From the NCBI GenBank assembly GCA_947258565.1, contig CAMYJB010000005.1, forward strand, positions 1 to 46,124: a DNA stretch of 46,124 bases. The letters run 5' to 3'. A program made the translations under genes and the position numbers. Every line of letters starts with the position of its first letter. The stretch's first letter is position 1. Shown here in pieces: positions 16,253-24,202 of the stretch. The stretch comes from an uncultured Woeseiaceae bacterium (GTDB lineage Bacteria > Pseudomonadota > Gammaproteobacteria > Steroidobacterales > Woeseiaceae). The notes under the pieces are model-generated. The model was not told where the DNA came from and did no database searches. It saw only the letters and a list, made by a program, of their open reading frames with translations.

Positions 16253-18214
16253 ATGCGGCAGACCAGCTTGTTGGGGATTGCGGCTACGGTCCTGGTGGTC
16301 ACTAACGCGGCATCCGGACGAGCCGATGATCTCCAGGGCTGGGATCATTACGGCGGCGGCCAGCACGGCATGCAGTATTCCAGCCTCTCGCAGATCACAA
16401 CGGGCAACGTCGCCGAGCTGGAGGAAGCGTGGCGCTTCCGCACCGGGGAACTGGGGCAGGGCCACCCGGAGCCGTTCGCATTCCAGGCCAATCCGATTCT
16501 CGTCGAAGGCCGGCTGTACCTGTCGACCGGAAGCGCGATCGTCTTCGCGCTGGATCCAGCGACCGGCGAGGAGATCTGGCGCTACGATCCGAAGATCGAC
16601 CGCAGCAAGCCCCATGCGGAGATTGCCAACCGTGGCGTGACTTCATGGCTGGATCCGGAGGCCGATTCAGACGACGCATGCAGGCACCGGATCTTGGTGG
16701 GAACGCTCGATGCCCGCCTGATCGCGCTCGACGGCGCGACCGGGAAGCCGTGCGACGACTTCGGCGAAAAGGGCCAGATCTGGCTCAACAAGGACGTCCG
16801 TGCCGACGAGGACAGCCAGTGGGTCAATTACACGGTCACCTCGCCGCCGGTGATCGTGGGTGAGGTAGTGGTCGTCGGCTCGGCGATCGGCGACAACCGC
16901 GCCGTGGAGTCGGAACTCGGCATCGTGCGCGGCATCGACGCGCGCAGCGGCAAGGAGCAATGGCGCTGGGATCCGATTCCCCGCAATACAGACGACCCTG
17001 CATACGCAACCTGGGAAAGTGAGCAGGCGGCGCGCAACGGTTCCGCCAATGCATGGGCACCGCTCGCCGCGGATCCCGAACTCGGGCTCGTCTATGTACC
17101 GACCGGCTCCGCGAGCCCGGATTTCTACGGCGGCGAACGCGAGGGCGACAATCTCTACGCAAACTCACTGGTGGCGCTGCATGCGGAATCCGGCGAGATC
17201 GCGTGGTACCGCCAACTCGTTCACCACGACGTCTGGGACTACGACCTCGCAGCACAGCCGACGCTTGTGCAACTCGAATACGACGGCAGCGTCATTCCTG
17301 CGGTCCTGCAGGGGACCAAAACGGGTCACATTTTCAGTTTCGATCGGAGGACCGGCGAACCGATCTTCCAGATCGAAGAGCGGCCGGTCCCGCAGGGCGG
17401 CGTCGAGGGAGAACATCTGTCGCCGACGCAGCCATTCCCCGTTGCGCCGCCGTCGGTCGCAAGCCACGACGCAGTCGCAGAAGGCGACGCCTGGGGCATT
17501 TTGTATTTCGACAAGCGGGCATGCCGGAAGAAAATGGACGGCCTTCGTTCGGAGGGCATCTTTACGCCGCCGAGCCTGGAAGGGACCATCCAGTTGCCCG
17601 GATTCGGTGGCGGCATCAACTGGGGCGGACTGGCTTTCGACCCGGAGAGCCAGACTGTTGTCACGTTCTCGATGGACCTGCCGATGGAGATCGCGCTGAT
17701 CCCCCGGGATGAATTGCGGGCAACCTACGAATCGGGGGAATTCGATGGCTACGAATTCGCGCGCATGGAGGGCACGCCCTATGGCATGCGCCGGAGAATG
17801 CTCGATTCGCCACTCGGGACCCCGTGCACGCCTCCGCCATGGGGTTGGCTGGCTTCCGTCGACATGCGCGAGGGCAAGATCCACTGGCAGCGGAAGGTCG
17901 GTTCCATCCAGGACGTTGCACCCGCCATTGCTCCCAACCTGGAACTCGGGATGGGCGGGCTCGGCGGTCCGATCGTCACCGCGGGCGGGCTGATCTTTAT
18001 GGGGACCGTCATGGACGATTACCTGCGCGCGTTCGATCTCGAAAGCGGCGAAACGTTGTGGGAAGGGCGCCTGCCGGCTGGTGGGCAGGCAACGCCAATG
18101 ACTTACTACCTCGAGGAAACCGCCAAGCAGTATGTCGTCATCGCCGCGGGTGGACACGCCCGCATCGGGACGACGCCCGGCGACTACGTGATTGCGTACG
18201 CGTTGCCGGACTGA
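16253..18214 (+). CDS. Periplasmic PQQ-dependent dehydrogenase (quinoprotein)
   Basis: A 653-residue protein with a signal peptide (1-24, cleavage near GRA). The mature part is an eight-blade propeller of the quinoprotein glucose-dehydrogenase type: GWDHYGGGQHGMQYSSLSQI opens blade 1, GDNLYANSLVALHAESGEIA and WYRQLVHHDVWDYDLAAQP are central blades, and LGGPIVTAGGLIFMGTVMDD closes it. There is no five-helix membrane domain, so it is a soluble or peripheral form. Enzymes of this type oxidise alcohols, aldoses or polyols and pass electrons to quinone or cytochrome. I saw no PQQ synthesis genes in the window. GTG 16223 is an alternative start; I prefer ATG 16253 (AAGG 8 bases upstream, clean signal peptide). 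Confidence 0.85.
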   Translation: MRQTSLLGIAATVLVVTNAASGRADDLQGWDHYGGGQHGMQYSSLSQITTGNVAELEEAWRFRTGELGQGHPEPFAFQANPILVEGRLYLSTGSAIVFALDPATGEEIWRYDPKIDRSKPHAEIANRGVTSWLDPEADSDDACRHRILVGTLDARLIALDGATGKPCDDFGEKGQIWLNKDVRADEDSQWVNYTVTSPPVIVGEVVVVGSAIGDNRAVESELGIVRGIDARSGKEQWRWDPIPRNTDDPAYATWESEQAARNGSANAWAPLAADPELGLVYVPTGSASPDFYGGEREGDNLYANSLVALHAESGEIAWYRQLVHHDVWDYDLAAQPTLVQLEYDGSVIPAVLQGTKTGHIFSFDRRTGEPIFQIEERPVPQGGVEGEHLSPTQPFPVAPPSVASHDAVAEGDAWGILYFDKRACRKKMDGLRSEGIFTPPSLEGTIQLPGFGGGINWGGLAFDPESQTVVTFSMDLPMEIALIPRDELRATYESGEFDGYEFARMEGTPYGMRRRMLDSPLGTPCTPPPWGWLASVDMREGKIHWQRKVGSIQDVAPAIAPNLELGMGGLGGPIVTAGGLIFMGTVMDDYLRAFDLESGETLWEGRLPAGGQATPMTYYLEETAKQYVVIAAGGHARIGTTPGDYVIAYALPD

Positions 18215-18296
18215 CGCGCGGAACGCCGCATTCTTGCAATATCCCGCAAAGAACGCGATAAATAAGCCGTACCTGACAGCGCAAGGAACAACAATA

Positions 18297-18929
18297 ATGA
18301 TGCCGCGCCACTCGATTGCCCTGGTTTCGGTCACTGCTGCACTTCTGTCTGGCCCGGCGTTCGCGGACGTGTCCGAATTCTCCAGTTACGACGAGTGCAT
18401 CCTCGAGTCTTTGAAGGGGGTCTCCAGCGACGTGGCAGCGAATGCGATCATCGCGAGTTGCCGCAGCACATTCCCGGAAACCGCGCCGCTGGCTGCCGAA
18501 CCTGCTGAGCCCGCACCCGAAGCGGCGGCGCTGGCACCCGAGCCGGAGCCCCCGCCGGAGCAGCAGAGCATCCGGCCCGAGGAGGCTGTCTCAGCCGCAG
18601 CGGCCGCTTCGGTCGCCGCGACGTCTGCGTCGGGGGAAAACCGGGAACTGACAAAGGAAGAACTGAGGAATCTGAAATCGACGCTGTTCGGCTTCACGAC
18701 CAAGTACCAGATCACCTTCGAGAACTTTAACGATGCCATCACCATCACCGAGGTGACCATCGCGGTATGGGACGACCTCGACCCGAGGGGGCTGAAGAAA
18801 TACACCAAGACGATGCACGTACCGCCGCAGCAGAAGGCCAAGGTCACCTACGAGGTCATTTACATGGGTGACGACGAGGGCTGGCGCTGGAAGATCGACT
18901 CGGCGAAAGGCGTGCCACTCGCTAACTAG
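18297..18929 (+). CDS. Exported Ala/Pro/Glu-rich protein of unknown function
   Basis: A 210-residue protein with a signal peptide (1 to about 22, ending PAFA). An acidic Ala/Pro/Glu-rich linker runs from residue 60 to 105. The C-terminal part, from about 118, holds a compact domain: KSTLFGFTTKYQITFENFND, then AITITEVTIAVWDDLDPRG and ending MGDDEGWRWKIDSAKGVPLAN, which looks like a small beta-sandwich. I do not recognise it. ATG 18297 is preceded by GCAAGGAACAAC; upstream in-frame codons overlap the PQQ-dehydrogenase end. Its stop overlaps the stop of the minus-strand oxygenase in a shared CTAG. Confidence 0.65.
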   Translation: MMPRHSIALVSVTAALLSGPAFADVSEFSSYDECILESLKGVSSDVAANAIIASCRSTFPETAPLAAEPAEPAPEAAALAPEPEPPPEQQSIRPEEAVSAAAAASVAATSASGENRELTKEELRNLKSTLFGFTTKYQITFENFNDAITITEVTIAVWDDLDPRGLKKYTKTMHVPPQQKAKVTYEVIYMGDDEGWRWKIDSAKGVPLAN

Positions 18930-19912
18930 TTTCGAGGAAACTCACGTATCCACTGAGAAAATAACCACTTTTCACCGGTAGTAGGTGGCAGGCCTGCATG
19001 TCTCGTAGCCTCGTCAGGCTTGCCGTCGGCAGCGACGTTCGAGAACAGCAGGGCGTCGCCGGCTGCGCCGGCATGGGAGATATCGAGTTCCGGGAAACGG
19101 GTTTCCCCGCCGGTGAAGTCGTCGTTGAGATAAATCAGGAACGTGTCCGTACGCTGGCCGCGTAGTGCGAGCTCACGGGCATAGGCGGGTTCCGCGGGAT
19201 CGAGATAGTCGAAGTGCTCCGCGAAGGTCTCCCCGGGTGAGTAGTGAAGCACCTTCGGCACTTCCATCGCCGCATCCCGGCGCCCGGTGATTGTCGAGAT
19301 ACGCGCACGGATGACGAAGGTGAGCACGCCGCCCAATTCGATATCCAGGTCACACTGGGTATTGGTGCGACGGCCGTCCTCCGTCGTTCCGCCCGTCGCT
19401 TTGTCATAGATGGTCGCACGCTGCAGGCGGCCCCGGGCCCGTTCGACGAGCCACTTGCACGCGGCCGGCGGCAGGAATTTCTCGATTACCTCGATTCGGG
19501 GCGCCTCGCGGAGCAGGCGTGGCTCGGGCGGGGTGAGCCAGGCATCGAGGTTGACGTCTTCGCGCATGCGGCCCCAGTCGCTGCCTTCGCCATTTGCGCC
19601 TGAAGGCCCCGCGGCGAGGATGCGCAGAGCGGCCCGGGCGGCTTCGTGACCGCGCTCGGCGGCCTGCAACAGGTAATCGAATGCGCTTTCCCAGTTTCGC
19701 GGCCGCCAGAACGAGGTGCTGGCGATAGTGGCGGCCAGGTAGGCGCCTTCCGGATCACCGGCGCGGGCGGCCTCCTCGATGAGCGCAATACCGCGCACCG
19801 GGTTGGCGGGGACATTCCTGCCCGTCAGGTGGCACAGCCCGAGTCTCGCGGCGGCGCCCCGGTCGCCGGACCGGGCAGCACGCTCGAGCGCATCGACTGG
19901 GTCAGCTGGCAT
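18926..19912 (-). CDS. Sel1-repeat prolyl-4-hydroxylase-like 2OG-Fe(II) oxygenase
   Basis: A 328-residue protein. Residues about 1-100 form two or three Sel1/TPR-like repeats (GDRGAAARLGLCHLTGRNVP; GIALIEEAARAGDPEGAYLA). The rest is a prolyl-4-hydroxylase alpha-subunit-type dioxygenase with a full active site: H233 and D235 in the HFDYLDP motif, distal H305 in TRHAGLPP and 2-oxoglutarate-binding K315 in GEKW. It would hydroxylate a prolyl or other residue in a peptide, or a small molecule. It overlaps the carbamoyltransferase by 11 bases (19902-19912), so the two are one translation unit. No signal peptide is visible. Confidence 0.9.
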   Translation of the reverse strand: MPADPVDALERAARSGDRGAAARLGLCHLTGRNVPANPVRGIALIEEAARAGDPEGAYLAATIASTSFWRPRNWESAFDYLLQAAERGHEAARAALRILAAGPSGANGEGSDWGRMREDVNLDAWLTPPEPRLLREAPRIEVIEKFLPPAACKWLVERARGRLQRATIYDKATGGTTEDGRRTNTQCDLDIELGGVLTFVIRARISTITGRRDAAMEVPKVLHYSPGETFAEHFDYLDPAEPAYARELALRGQRTDTFLIYLNDDFTGGETRFPELDISHAGAAGDALLFSNVAADGKPDEATRHAGLPPTTGEKWLFSQWIREFPRN

Positions 19913-21905
19913 CGCGAAAGGATATCACCCGCCAGCGCCTGAGCTGTGCAAACAGGCGGGTGAGAAAGGTGTCGCTGAAATCGGGGCGCCGGCTCCGCAC
20001 GCGTTCGAAGATCGTATCGGCCCGCGTGTTGCCGTCCATGAGACCGCCCAACAGCATATCCAGCACCGCCATCGTCTGTTCATCACGCAGGCCGAATACG
20101 TAGGGTCCCCACGGTGTCGTTACGGCAAAGAGGAGACCGTCGCCCGATGGCGGCCGGCGGACATCCGCCGGGCCGACCAGGAAATAGGGGTAAAGCTCGC
20201 CGAGTGACGCGTAACCCGGGCGTTTGCTCACGATCGCGCCGTCGAAGACGCAGGCGTCGAGCTGGGTCAGCAGCAGGCACCACAGGGCGTCCTCGGGCGT
20301 CTCGACAATAGGCTCGCCCATCACGTTGAGCGAGGTATTGAGCAGGATGGGCACGCCGGTACGCGCACCGAACTCGCGGACCAGTTCGTAGTACGGCCCG
20401 TTGACCGCGCGGGTCACCGTCTGTACCCGGCCGGTGCCGTCGACGTGTACGACCGCGGGTACGAGATCGCGCTTGTCGTCCCTGAAATTCATCACGCGGA
20501 GCATGAAGGGGCTGGCGGGATCCACGCCGTCCACCTCGAACCAGTTCGAGGTTTCTTCGAGCGGTATGACCGGCGCGAAGGGGCGGAAGCCTTCGCGGTG
20601 CTTCACCCGTGCATTGAGTTTCTCTTTGGCATCCGGCTGCCGCGGGTCACACAGGATGCTGCGCTGGCCGAGCGCCCGGGGCCCGAGTTCCGACGGGCCT
20701 GAGAACCAGGCGATGATCTGGCCGTCGACCAGCAGGTCGGCCGCCGCGCTGATGCAGTCATCCGTCTCCCGGGTCACTACGGCCGGCGTCCCGGCGATGG
20801 CCGAGCCGATTTCGCGTGCGCTGTACACCGTGCCGAAGGCGTCCCGTTCGTAGGCCTGCGGCGTGTATTCTCCGGTGAGATGCCATAGCCCGTGGTAGGC
20901 CGCACCGATCGCGGGACCCGAATCTTCGGCGGCGGGGATCACGTAAACGCGGTCGAAGTCGGTCTCGCGGATGATGCGCTCGTTGGCGACGCTGTTTAGC
21001 GCGACGCCGCCGGCGTAGACCAGGTTACGGCTCGAAGACAGCTCGCGGACCCGGCCGGCGAGGTACAACAGCGCGTGCTCGAGGGCGTTTTGCACCGAGG
21101 CGGCGAGGTCTTCGTAGGCTTTCCTGTGGTTCGGCCAGCGTTCCGGCGCCGTAAATCGCTTCTGCACTTCGTCGAAGAACACGAAGCGCCCGTCGCGAAT
21201 CTCGAAGAACTCACCGGGGGCGATTGTCGGCGTCCCGTACGGCGCCAGTCCCATAACCTTGCCGGCGTCCATCGCGTCACCGAATATCTGCTGGGCCGCG
21301 GCGGAAAAGAGGCCGCCGAGGCTGCCGAAACCGGGCATGGACGAGCCGGGTGGCGGCGCATTGAGCCAGCGGCCCCGGTCGATCATGTGTTTCTCGAGCG
21401 CGCTGAGCGTTGTGCCTTCGGCCTGGTAGATCGAGTTTGTCTCGCCGCCGGCGATACAGGTATCGATGACCGCGCCTTTCTCGTCATCAGAGAGATCGCT
21501 CGTCGGCGAGCCCATGCCGTCGACGACCAGCGCGGCGGCATCGTCGAACCCGGAGGTGGCGAACGCGCTGATGGCGTGGCCGGCATGATGGGCAATGCTG
21601 AGCGTCGGGGTGCCGTTCGCCGACACCCTGAGCATCGGGTTTGCGGCGACATCGTTTTCCGGCAGATTCAGGGCCGACTGCCCGCAGATGACGACCATGT
21701 CGAGGTCGGCCGCGCCAATGCCTCCCTGGGCGAGGCAGTACTGCACCGCGAGCGAGGGACGCGAGCCATAGAGGCGGGCGCGTTTCTTGCCGACGAGGCG
21801 TTCCTCCTGCACCGCGGCGACGATCCGGTCGCCGTGAAGCAGACACGCGGCGCCGTTGTGAGAGGCACTGAGCCCGAGGACCCAGGGATTGCTCGTGGTG
21901 CTCAT
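19902..21905 (-). CDS. NodU/CmcH-family carbamoyltransferase
   Basis: A 667-residue O-carbamoyltransferase. The N-terminal Kae1-like ASKHA domain shows VLGLSASHNGAACLLHGDRI, EERLVGKKRARLYGSRPSLA and the metal-binding histidines in SIAHHAGHAISAFATSG; the nucleotide part has LVVDGMGSPTS. The C-terminal YrdC-like part has WFSGPSELGPRALGQRSILC and GVPILLNTSLNVMGEPIVET. These enzymes move a carbamoyl group from carbamoyl phosphate, through an adenylate, to a hydroxyl of a sugar, antibiotic or lipid. It is longer than the usual 570-600 residues because of about 95 extra C-terminal residues (LYPYFLVGPADVRRPP onward). The adjacent oxygenase could supply the hydroxyl that is carbamoylated (inference). 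Confidence 0.93.
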   Translation of the reverse strand: MSTTSNPWVLGLSASHNGAACLLHGDRIVAAVQEERLVGKKRARLYGSRPSLAVQYCLAQGGIGAADLDMVVICGQSALNLPENDVAANPMLRVSANGTPTLSIAHHAGHAISAFATSGFDDAAALVVDGMGSPTSDLSDDEKGAVIDTCIAGGETNSIYQAEGTTLSALEKHMIDRGRWLNAPPPGSSMPGFGSLGGLFSAAAQQIFGDAMDAGKVMGLAPYGTPTIAPGEFFEIRDGRFVFFDEVQKRFTAPERWPNHRKAYEDLAASVQNALEHALLYLAGRVRELSSSRNLVYAGGVALNSVANERIIRETDFDRVYVIPAAEDSGPAIGAAYHGLWHLTGEYTPQAYERDAFGTVYSAREIGSAIAGTPAVVTRETDDCISAAADLLVDGQIIAWFSGPSELGPRALGQRSILCDPRQPDAKEKLNARVKHREGFRPFAPVIPLEETSNWFEVDGVDPASPFMLRVMNFRDDKRDLVPAVVHVDGTGRVQTVTRAVNGPYYELVREFGARTGVPILLNTSLNVMGEPIVETPEDALWCLLLTQLDACVFDGAIVSKRPGYASLGELYPYFLVGPADVRRPPSGDGLLFAVTTPWGPYVFGLRDEQTMAVLDMLLGGLMDGNTRADTIFERVRSRRPDFSDTFLTRLFAQLRRWRVISFRDAS

Positions 21906-22115
21906 AAAGGTGGCTGCTCAGCGTGTCCCGGACCAGGGGGGAGTTTAGGAATGCGCATTGGACCTTTATCGCGCCCGCGCTTCAACCGCCTGCCGTCCCG
22001 GCCCTGCTTCGAGGCTGACGAACTGCCTTATCCGTATTAACCACGATTGTCCGGCGTCGGAGCCAAAGCTACGTTTCGACTATAACAAGAGCAGTTCAAG
22101 CCTACGGCAACCCCC

Positions 22116-23390
22116 CTATATTGCCTGAGCGCTTGTTGCCCCGTCAGGGTTCCCTGGCGGGGCACTTTTGTTTTTGCCATTGGCTTCCCGGTGCGGCAGG
22201 ACTTTTTCCAGCACCTTGTCGCAGATGAGTTCGCCGATCGGAATTGCCGACGTAGCGGCCGGTGAGGGGGCATTACACACGTGCAGGCTGCGCGGCGTTT
22301 CGGCGAACAGGAAATCGTCCACCAGTGTGCCATCGCGCATCACGGCCTGCGCGCGAATACCGGCTGGATAGGGTTGCAGGTCAGCAAGGCGAACGGACGG
22401 GCAGTATTTCTGCACCTGTTTCAGGTAACCGGGCTTCCACAGCGAATTCCACAGTTCGGCGAATCCCATACCCAGGTTGTTGGCGGTTACTCGCCAGAAG
22501 CCCGGGAAAGCCAGCATCTGTGCGGTGTCCCGCAGGCTGAAATTGATGCGCCCATAACCCTCACGCTTCCACGCCTGCACCGCGTTCGGGCCCACTGTCA
22601 CGGTACCGTCGATCATTCGCGTCAGGTGCACGCCGAGGAACGGCAGTCCCGGGTCCGGTACCGGGTAAATAAGGTGTCGAACGATCGTATTTTTGTCGGC
22701 CGGCAGCCGGTAGTACTCGCCTCGATACGGGACGATGCGGAAATCGACGTCGATATCATGCATCGCGGCGAGCCTGTCTGCCATGAGCCCGCCGCAGACG
22801 ACCAGGCAGCGCGCCTCGATCGGCGCGCTGCCGGCGAAATGCACCTTGACTGCATTGGGAGATTCTTCGAGACCGGTGACTTCGGAGCCGGTCCGGATCT
22901 CGCCGCCGAGTTCGGCGATGCCTCGCGCCATGGCCCGGGACACCTGGCTGTAGTCGACGATGCCGGTAGTGGGCGACAGGATGGCGCCCACGCCGGCGAC
23001 GTTCGGCTCGGTCGCCCGGAGCTGGGTTTCGCTGAGCAGTTCGACCTCGATGCCGTTCTGCAACGCTCGTTCGTGGAGGGCGAGCATGCGCTCATGCTCC
23101 ACGTCGTTCGTCGCCACGATCAGCTTTCCGCACTGCTCGTGGCGGATGCCGTTGTCCCTGCAGAAGCGCAGCGTTGCCACGACGCCTTTGCGGCAGAGCT
23201 CGGCTTTCAGGCTGCCCGGTTCGTAGTAAATGCCGGCGTGGATCACGCCGCTGTTATGACCGCTCTGGTGGCGGGCTACCGCGTGCTCCTTTTCAATGAC
23301 CACGAGGCTCCCGGACGGCTGCCGCTGGCGCAAACGCAACGCCGTGGACAGGCCAACGATGCCGCCACCAATGACCGCGAAGTCGTACAT
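22116..23390 (-). CDS. lhgO: L-2-hydroxyglutarate oxidase
   Basis: A 424-residue FAD enzyme. The Rossmann start is FAVIGGGIVGLSTALRLRQR, followed by VVIEKEHAVARHQSGHNSGV and IHAGIYYEPGSLKAELCRKG, a stretch diagnostic of LhgO; the C-terminal flavin contact is LVVCGGLMADR and CNAPSPAATSAIPIGE. It oxidises L-2-hydroxyglutarate to 2-oxoglutarate at the inner face of the membrane and feeds the quinone pool. The last 20 or so residues (GKNKSAPPGNPDGATSAQAI) fall within a strong hairpin on the DNA and are probably not part of the conserved fold. The start ATG at 23390 is natural (MYDFAVIGGG). It stands alone. Confidence 0.95.
   Translation of the reverse strand: MYDFAVIGGGIVGLSTALRLRQRQPSGSLVVIEKEHAVARHQSGHNSGVIHAGIYYEPGSLKAELCRKGVVATLRFCRDNGIRHEQCGKLIVATNDVEHERMLALHERALQNGIEVELLSETQLRATEPNVAGVGAILSPTTGIVDYSQVSRAMARGIAELGGEIRTGSEVTGLEESPNAVKVHFAGSAPIEARCLVVCGGLMADRLAAMHDIDVDFRIVPYRGEYYRLPADKNTIVRHLIYPVPDPGLPFLGVHLTRMIDGTVTVGPNAVQAWKREGYGRINFSLRDTAQMLAFPGFWRVTANNLGMGFAELWNSLWKPGYLKQVQKYCPSVRLADLQPYPAGIRAQAVMRDGTLVDDFLFAETPRSLHVCNAPSPAATSAIPIGELICDKVLEKVLPHREANGKNKSAPPGNPDGATSAQAI
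22137..22175 (+). terminator. Plus-oriented intrinsic terminator inside the lhgO 3' end
   Basis: The arms TGCCCCGTCAGGG (22137-22149) and CCCTGGCGGGGCA (22152-22164) pair over 13 positions with one G-T, and are followed on the plus strand by CTTTTGTTTTT. On that strand this is a textbook intrinsic terminator, yet it lies inside the coding end of lhgO on the other strand and no plus-strand gene precedes it. It may stop antisense transcription, or end a short plus-strand RNA starting in the 21906-22115 gap. Confidence 0.6.
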
Positions 23391-23490
23391 CCGTTATCCG
23401 TTGTCTGCAGAGCCGGGCATGCAAGTCTAGAGACTGTTGCAACGAAGCGGAAGGCTCGATTGGGCCCGACCGGCTGTCTTCCAGGGGGCA

Positions 23491-23520
23491 TTGCGCAGCG
23501 CGCGGCGATTGCCGTATAAT
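23491..23520 (+). promoter_or_regulatory. Sigma-70 promoter of the rimP-pnp operon
   Basis: TTGCGC (23491-23496) and a perfect TATAAT (23515-23520) are 18 bases apart. The expected start of transcription is about 23526-23528, which coincides with the first strand of the long-range leader pairing. Confidence 0.8.
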
Positions 23521-23606
23521 CGCGCGCCAACGCGGTGGTGGGGCCGGAATGGAGCCTTCCGGAAGGATGCGAGTCCTGACACGCACCGCTACCAGAGTCT
23601 TGGTAG

Positions 23607-23633
23607 AAAAAAAGCCCCGCTCAGGGGTTTTTT
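23607..23633 (+). terminator. First intrinsic terminator in the rimP leader
   Basis: AAAAAAAGCCCC, loop GCTCA, GGGGTTTTTT: a 4-bp GC stem extended by A-T pairs and flanked by a run of T. It lies about 105 bases after the predicted start of transcription and 87 bases before rimP, inside the region enclosed by the long-range pairing. Confidence 0.75.
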
Positions 23634-23668
23634 GTTGCCCGGGGATCGGGCAACCGCGTTGGTGGATA

Positions 23669-23691
23669 ATGGGCCTTGTGCCCATTTTTTT
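23669..23691 (+). terminator. Second intrinsic terminator in the rimP leader
   Basis: ATGGGC (23669-23674), loop CTTGT, GCCCAT (23680-23685) and then a run of seven T. It lies right after the 3' strand of the long-range pairing (23653-23662), 29 bases before the rimP start codon, as expected for an attenuator. Confidence 0.8.
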
Positions 23692-23719
23692 GTTTTAAAA
23701 CAGATGGTTATGTCTGAAA

Positions 23720-24172
23720 GTGACGCGTGACGAGTTGATAGAGTTGCTCGAGCCGACCATCGAACGACTGGGTTACGAACTGTCGGACCTGGAAGTCAGA
23801 CTTGGCGGCAAGCACGGTGTACTGCGGGTGTTTATCGACAAGCCGGACGGGATCGGCCTGGACGACTGCGAGAAGGTCAGCCTGGCGGTGAGCGCGATCC
23901 TCGATGTCGAGGACCCGCTGCCCGGGCACTACGATCTCGAGGTGTCGTCGCCCGGGCTGGATCGGAAGTTAACGAAAATTGAGCATTTTCAGAGGTTTAC
24001 AGGAGAGGCCGTGAAAGTGCAGATGCGCTTCCCCATCGAGGGGCGGCGGCGCTTCCGCGGCACCCTGGTGTCGTCGGATGACGAAAATATCGTGGTCGAC
24101 GTGGATGGCGTATCGCACACCTTGCCGGTGGCGACGATCGACACCGCGCGGCTCGTGCCCGGCACCAACTGA
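23720..24172 (+). CDS. rimP: Ribosome maturation factor RimP
   Basis: A 150-residue RimP, the usual length. The N-terminal alpha/beta domain opens RDELIELLEPTIERLGYELS and holds GVLRVFIDKPDGIGLDDCEK and LEVSSPGLDRKLTKIEHFQR, the family signature. A C-terminal SH3-like barrel (about 83-150) follows (FRGTLVSSDDENIVVDVDG). It helps mature the 30S subunit. The start is GTG at 23720 with no clear ribosome site; a short frame ATG GTT ATG TCT GAA AGT GAC GCG TGA (23704-23730) overlaps it and may couple translation. First gene of the operon. Confidence 0.97.
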   Translation: MTRDELIELLEPTIERLGYELSDLEVRLGGKHGVLRVFIDKPDGIGLDDCEKVSLAVSAILDVEDPLPGHYDLEVSSPGLDRKLTKIEHFQRFTGEAVKVQMRFPIEGRRRFRGTLVSSDDENIVVDVDGVSHTLPVATIDTARLVPGTN

Positions 24173-24202
24173 GGCGGCCGGGCAAAACTGGAGTTAGAGG
24201 TA

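Larger units (their letters stand above)
23527..23719 (+). ncRNA. rimP leader, predicted attenuator RNA
   Basis: A structured leader between promoter and rimP. Its 5' end CCAACGCGGT (23527-23536) is exactly complementary to ACCGCGTTGG (23653-23662). The same 5' segment can alternatively pair as GCGGTG (23532-23537) with CACCGC (23584-23589), so the two folds exclude each other. Local hairpins are CCGGAA/TTCCGG (23544-23562), CTACCA/TGGTAG (23589-23606) and GTTGCCCG/CGGGCAAC (23634-23654). Two intrinsic terminators (23607-23633 and 23669-23691) lie in the leader before the gene. A rimP leader with premature terminators has been predicted in gammaproteobacteria; this one fits by place and form. 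The signal it senses is unknown. Confidence 0.7.

Noticed and set aside
23521..23606. tRNA gene or tRNA relic upstream of rimP (GCGGTGG start, CACCGC near a CTACCA end, GGATGCGAGTCC like a T-arm)
   Set aside because: The segment is too short, has no anticodon arm and no proper acceptor/discriminator layout; the pairings are better explained as part of the rimP leader.
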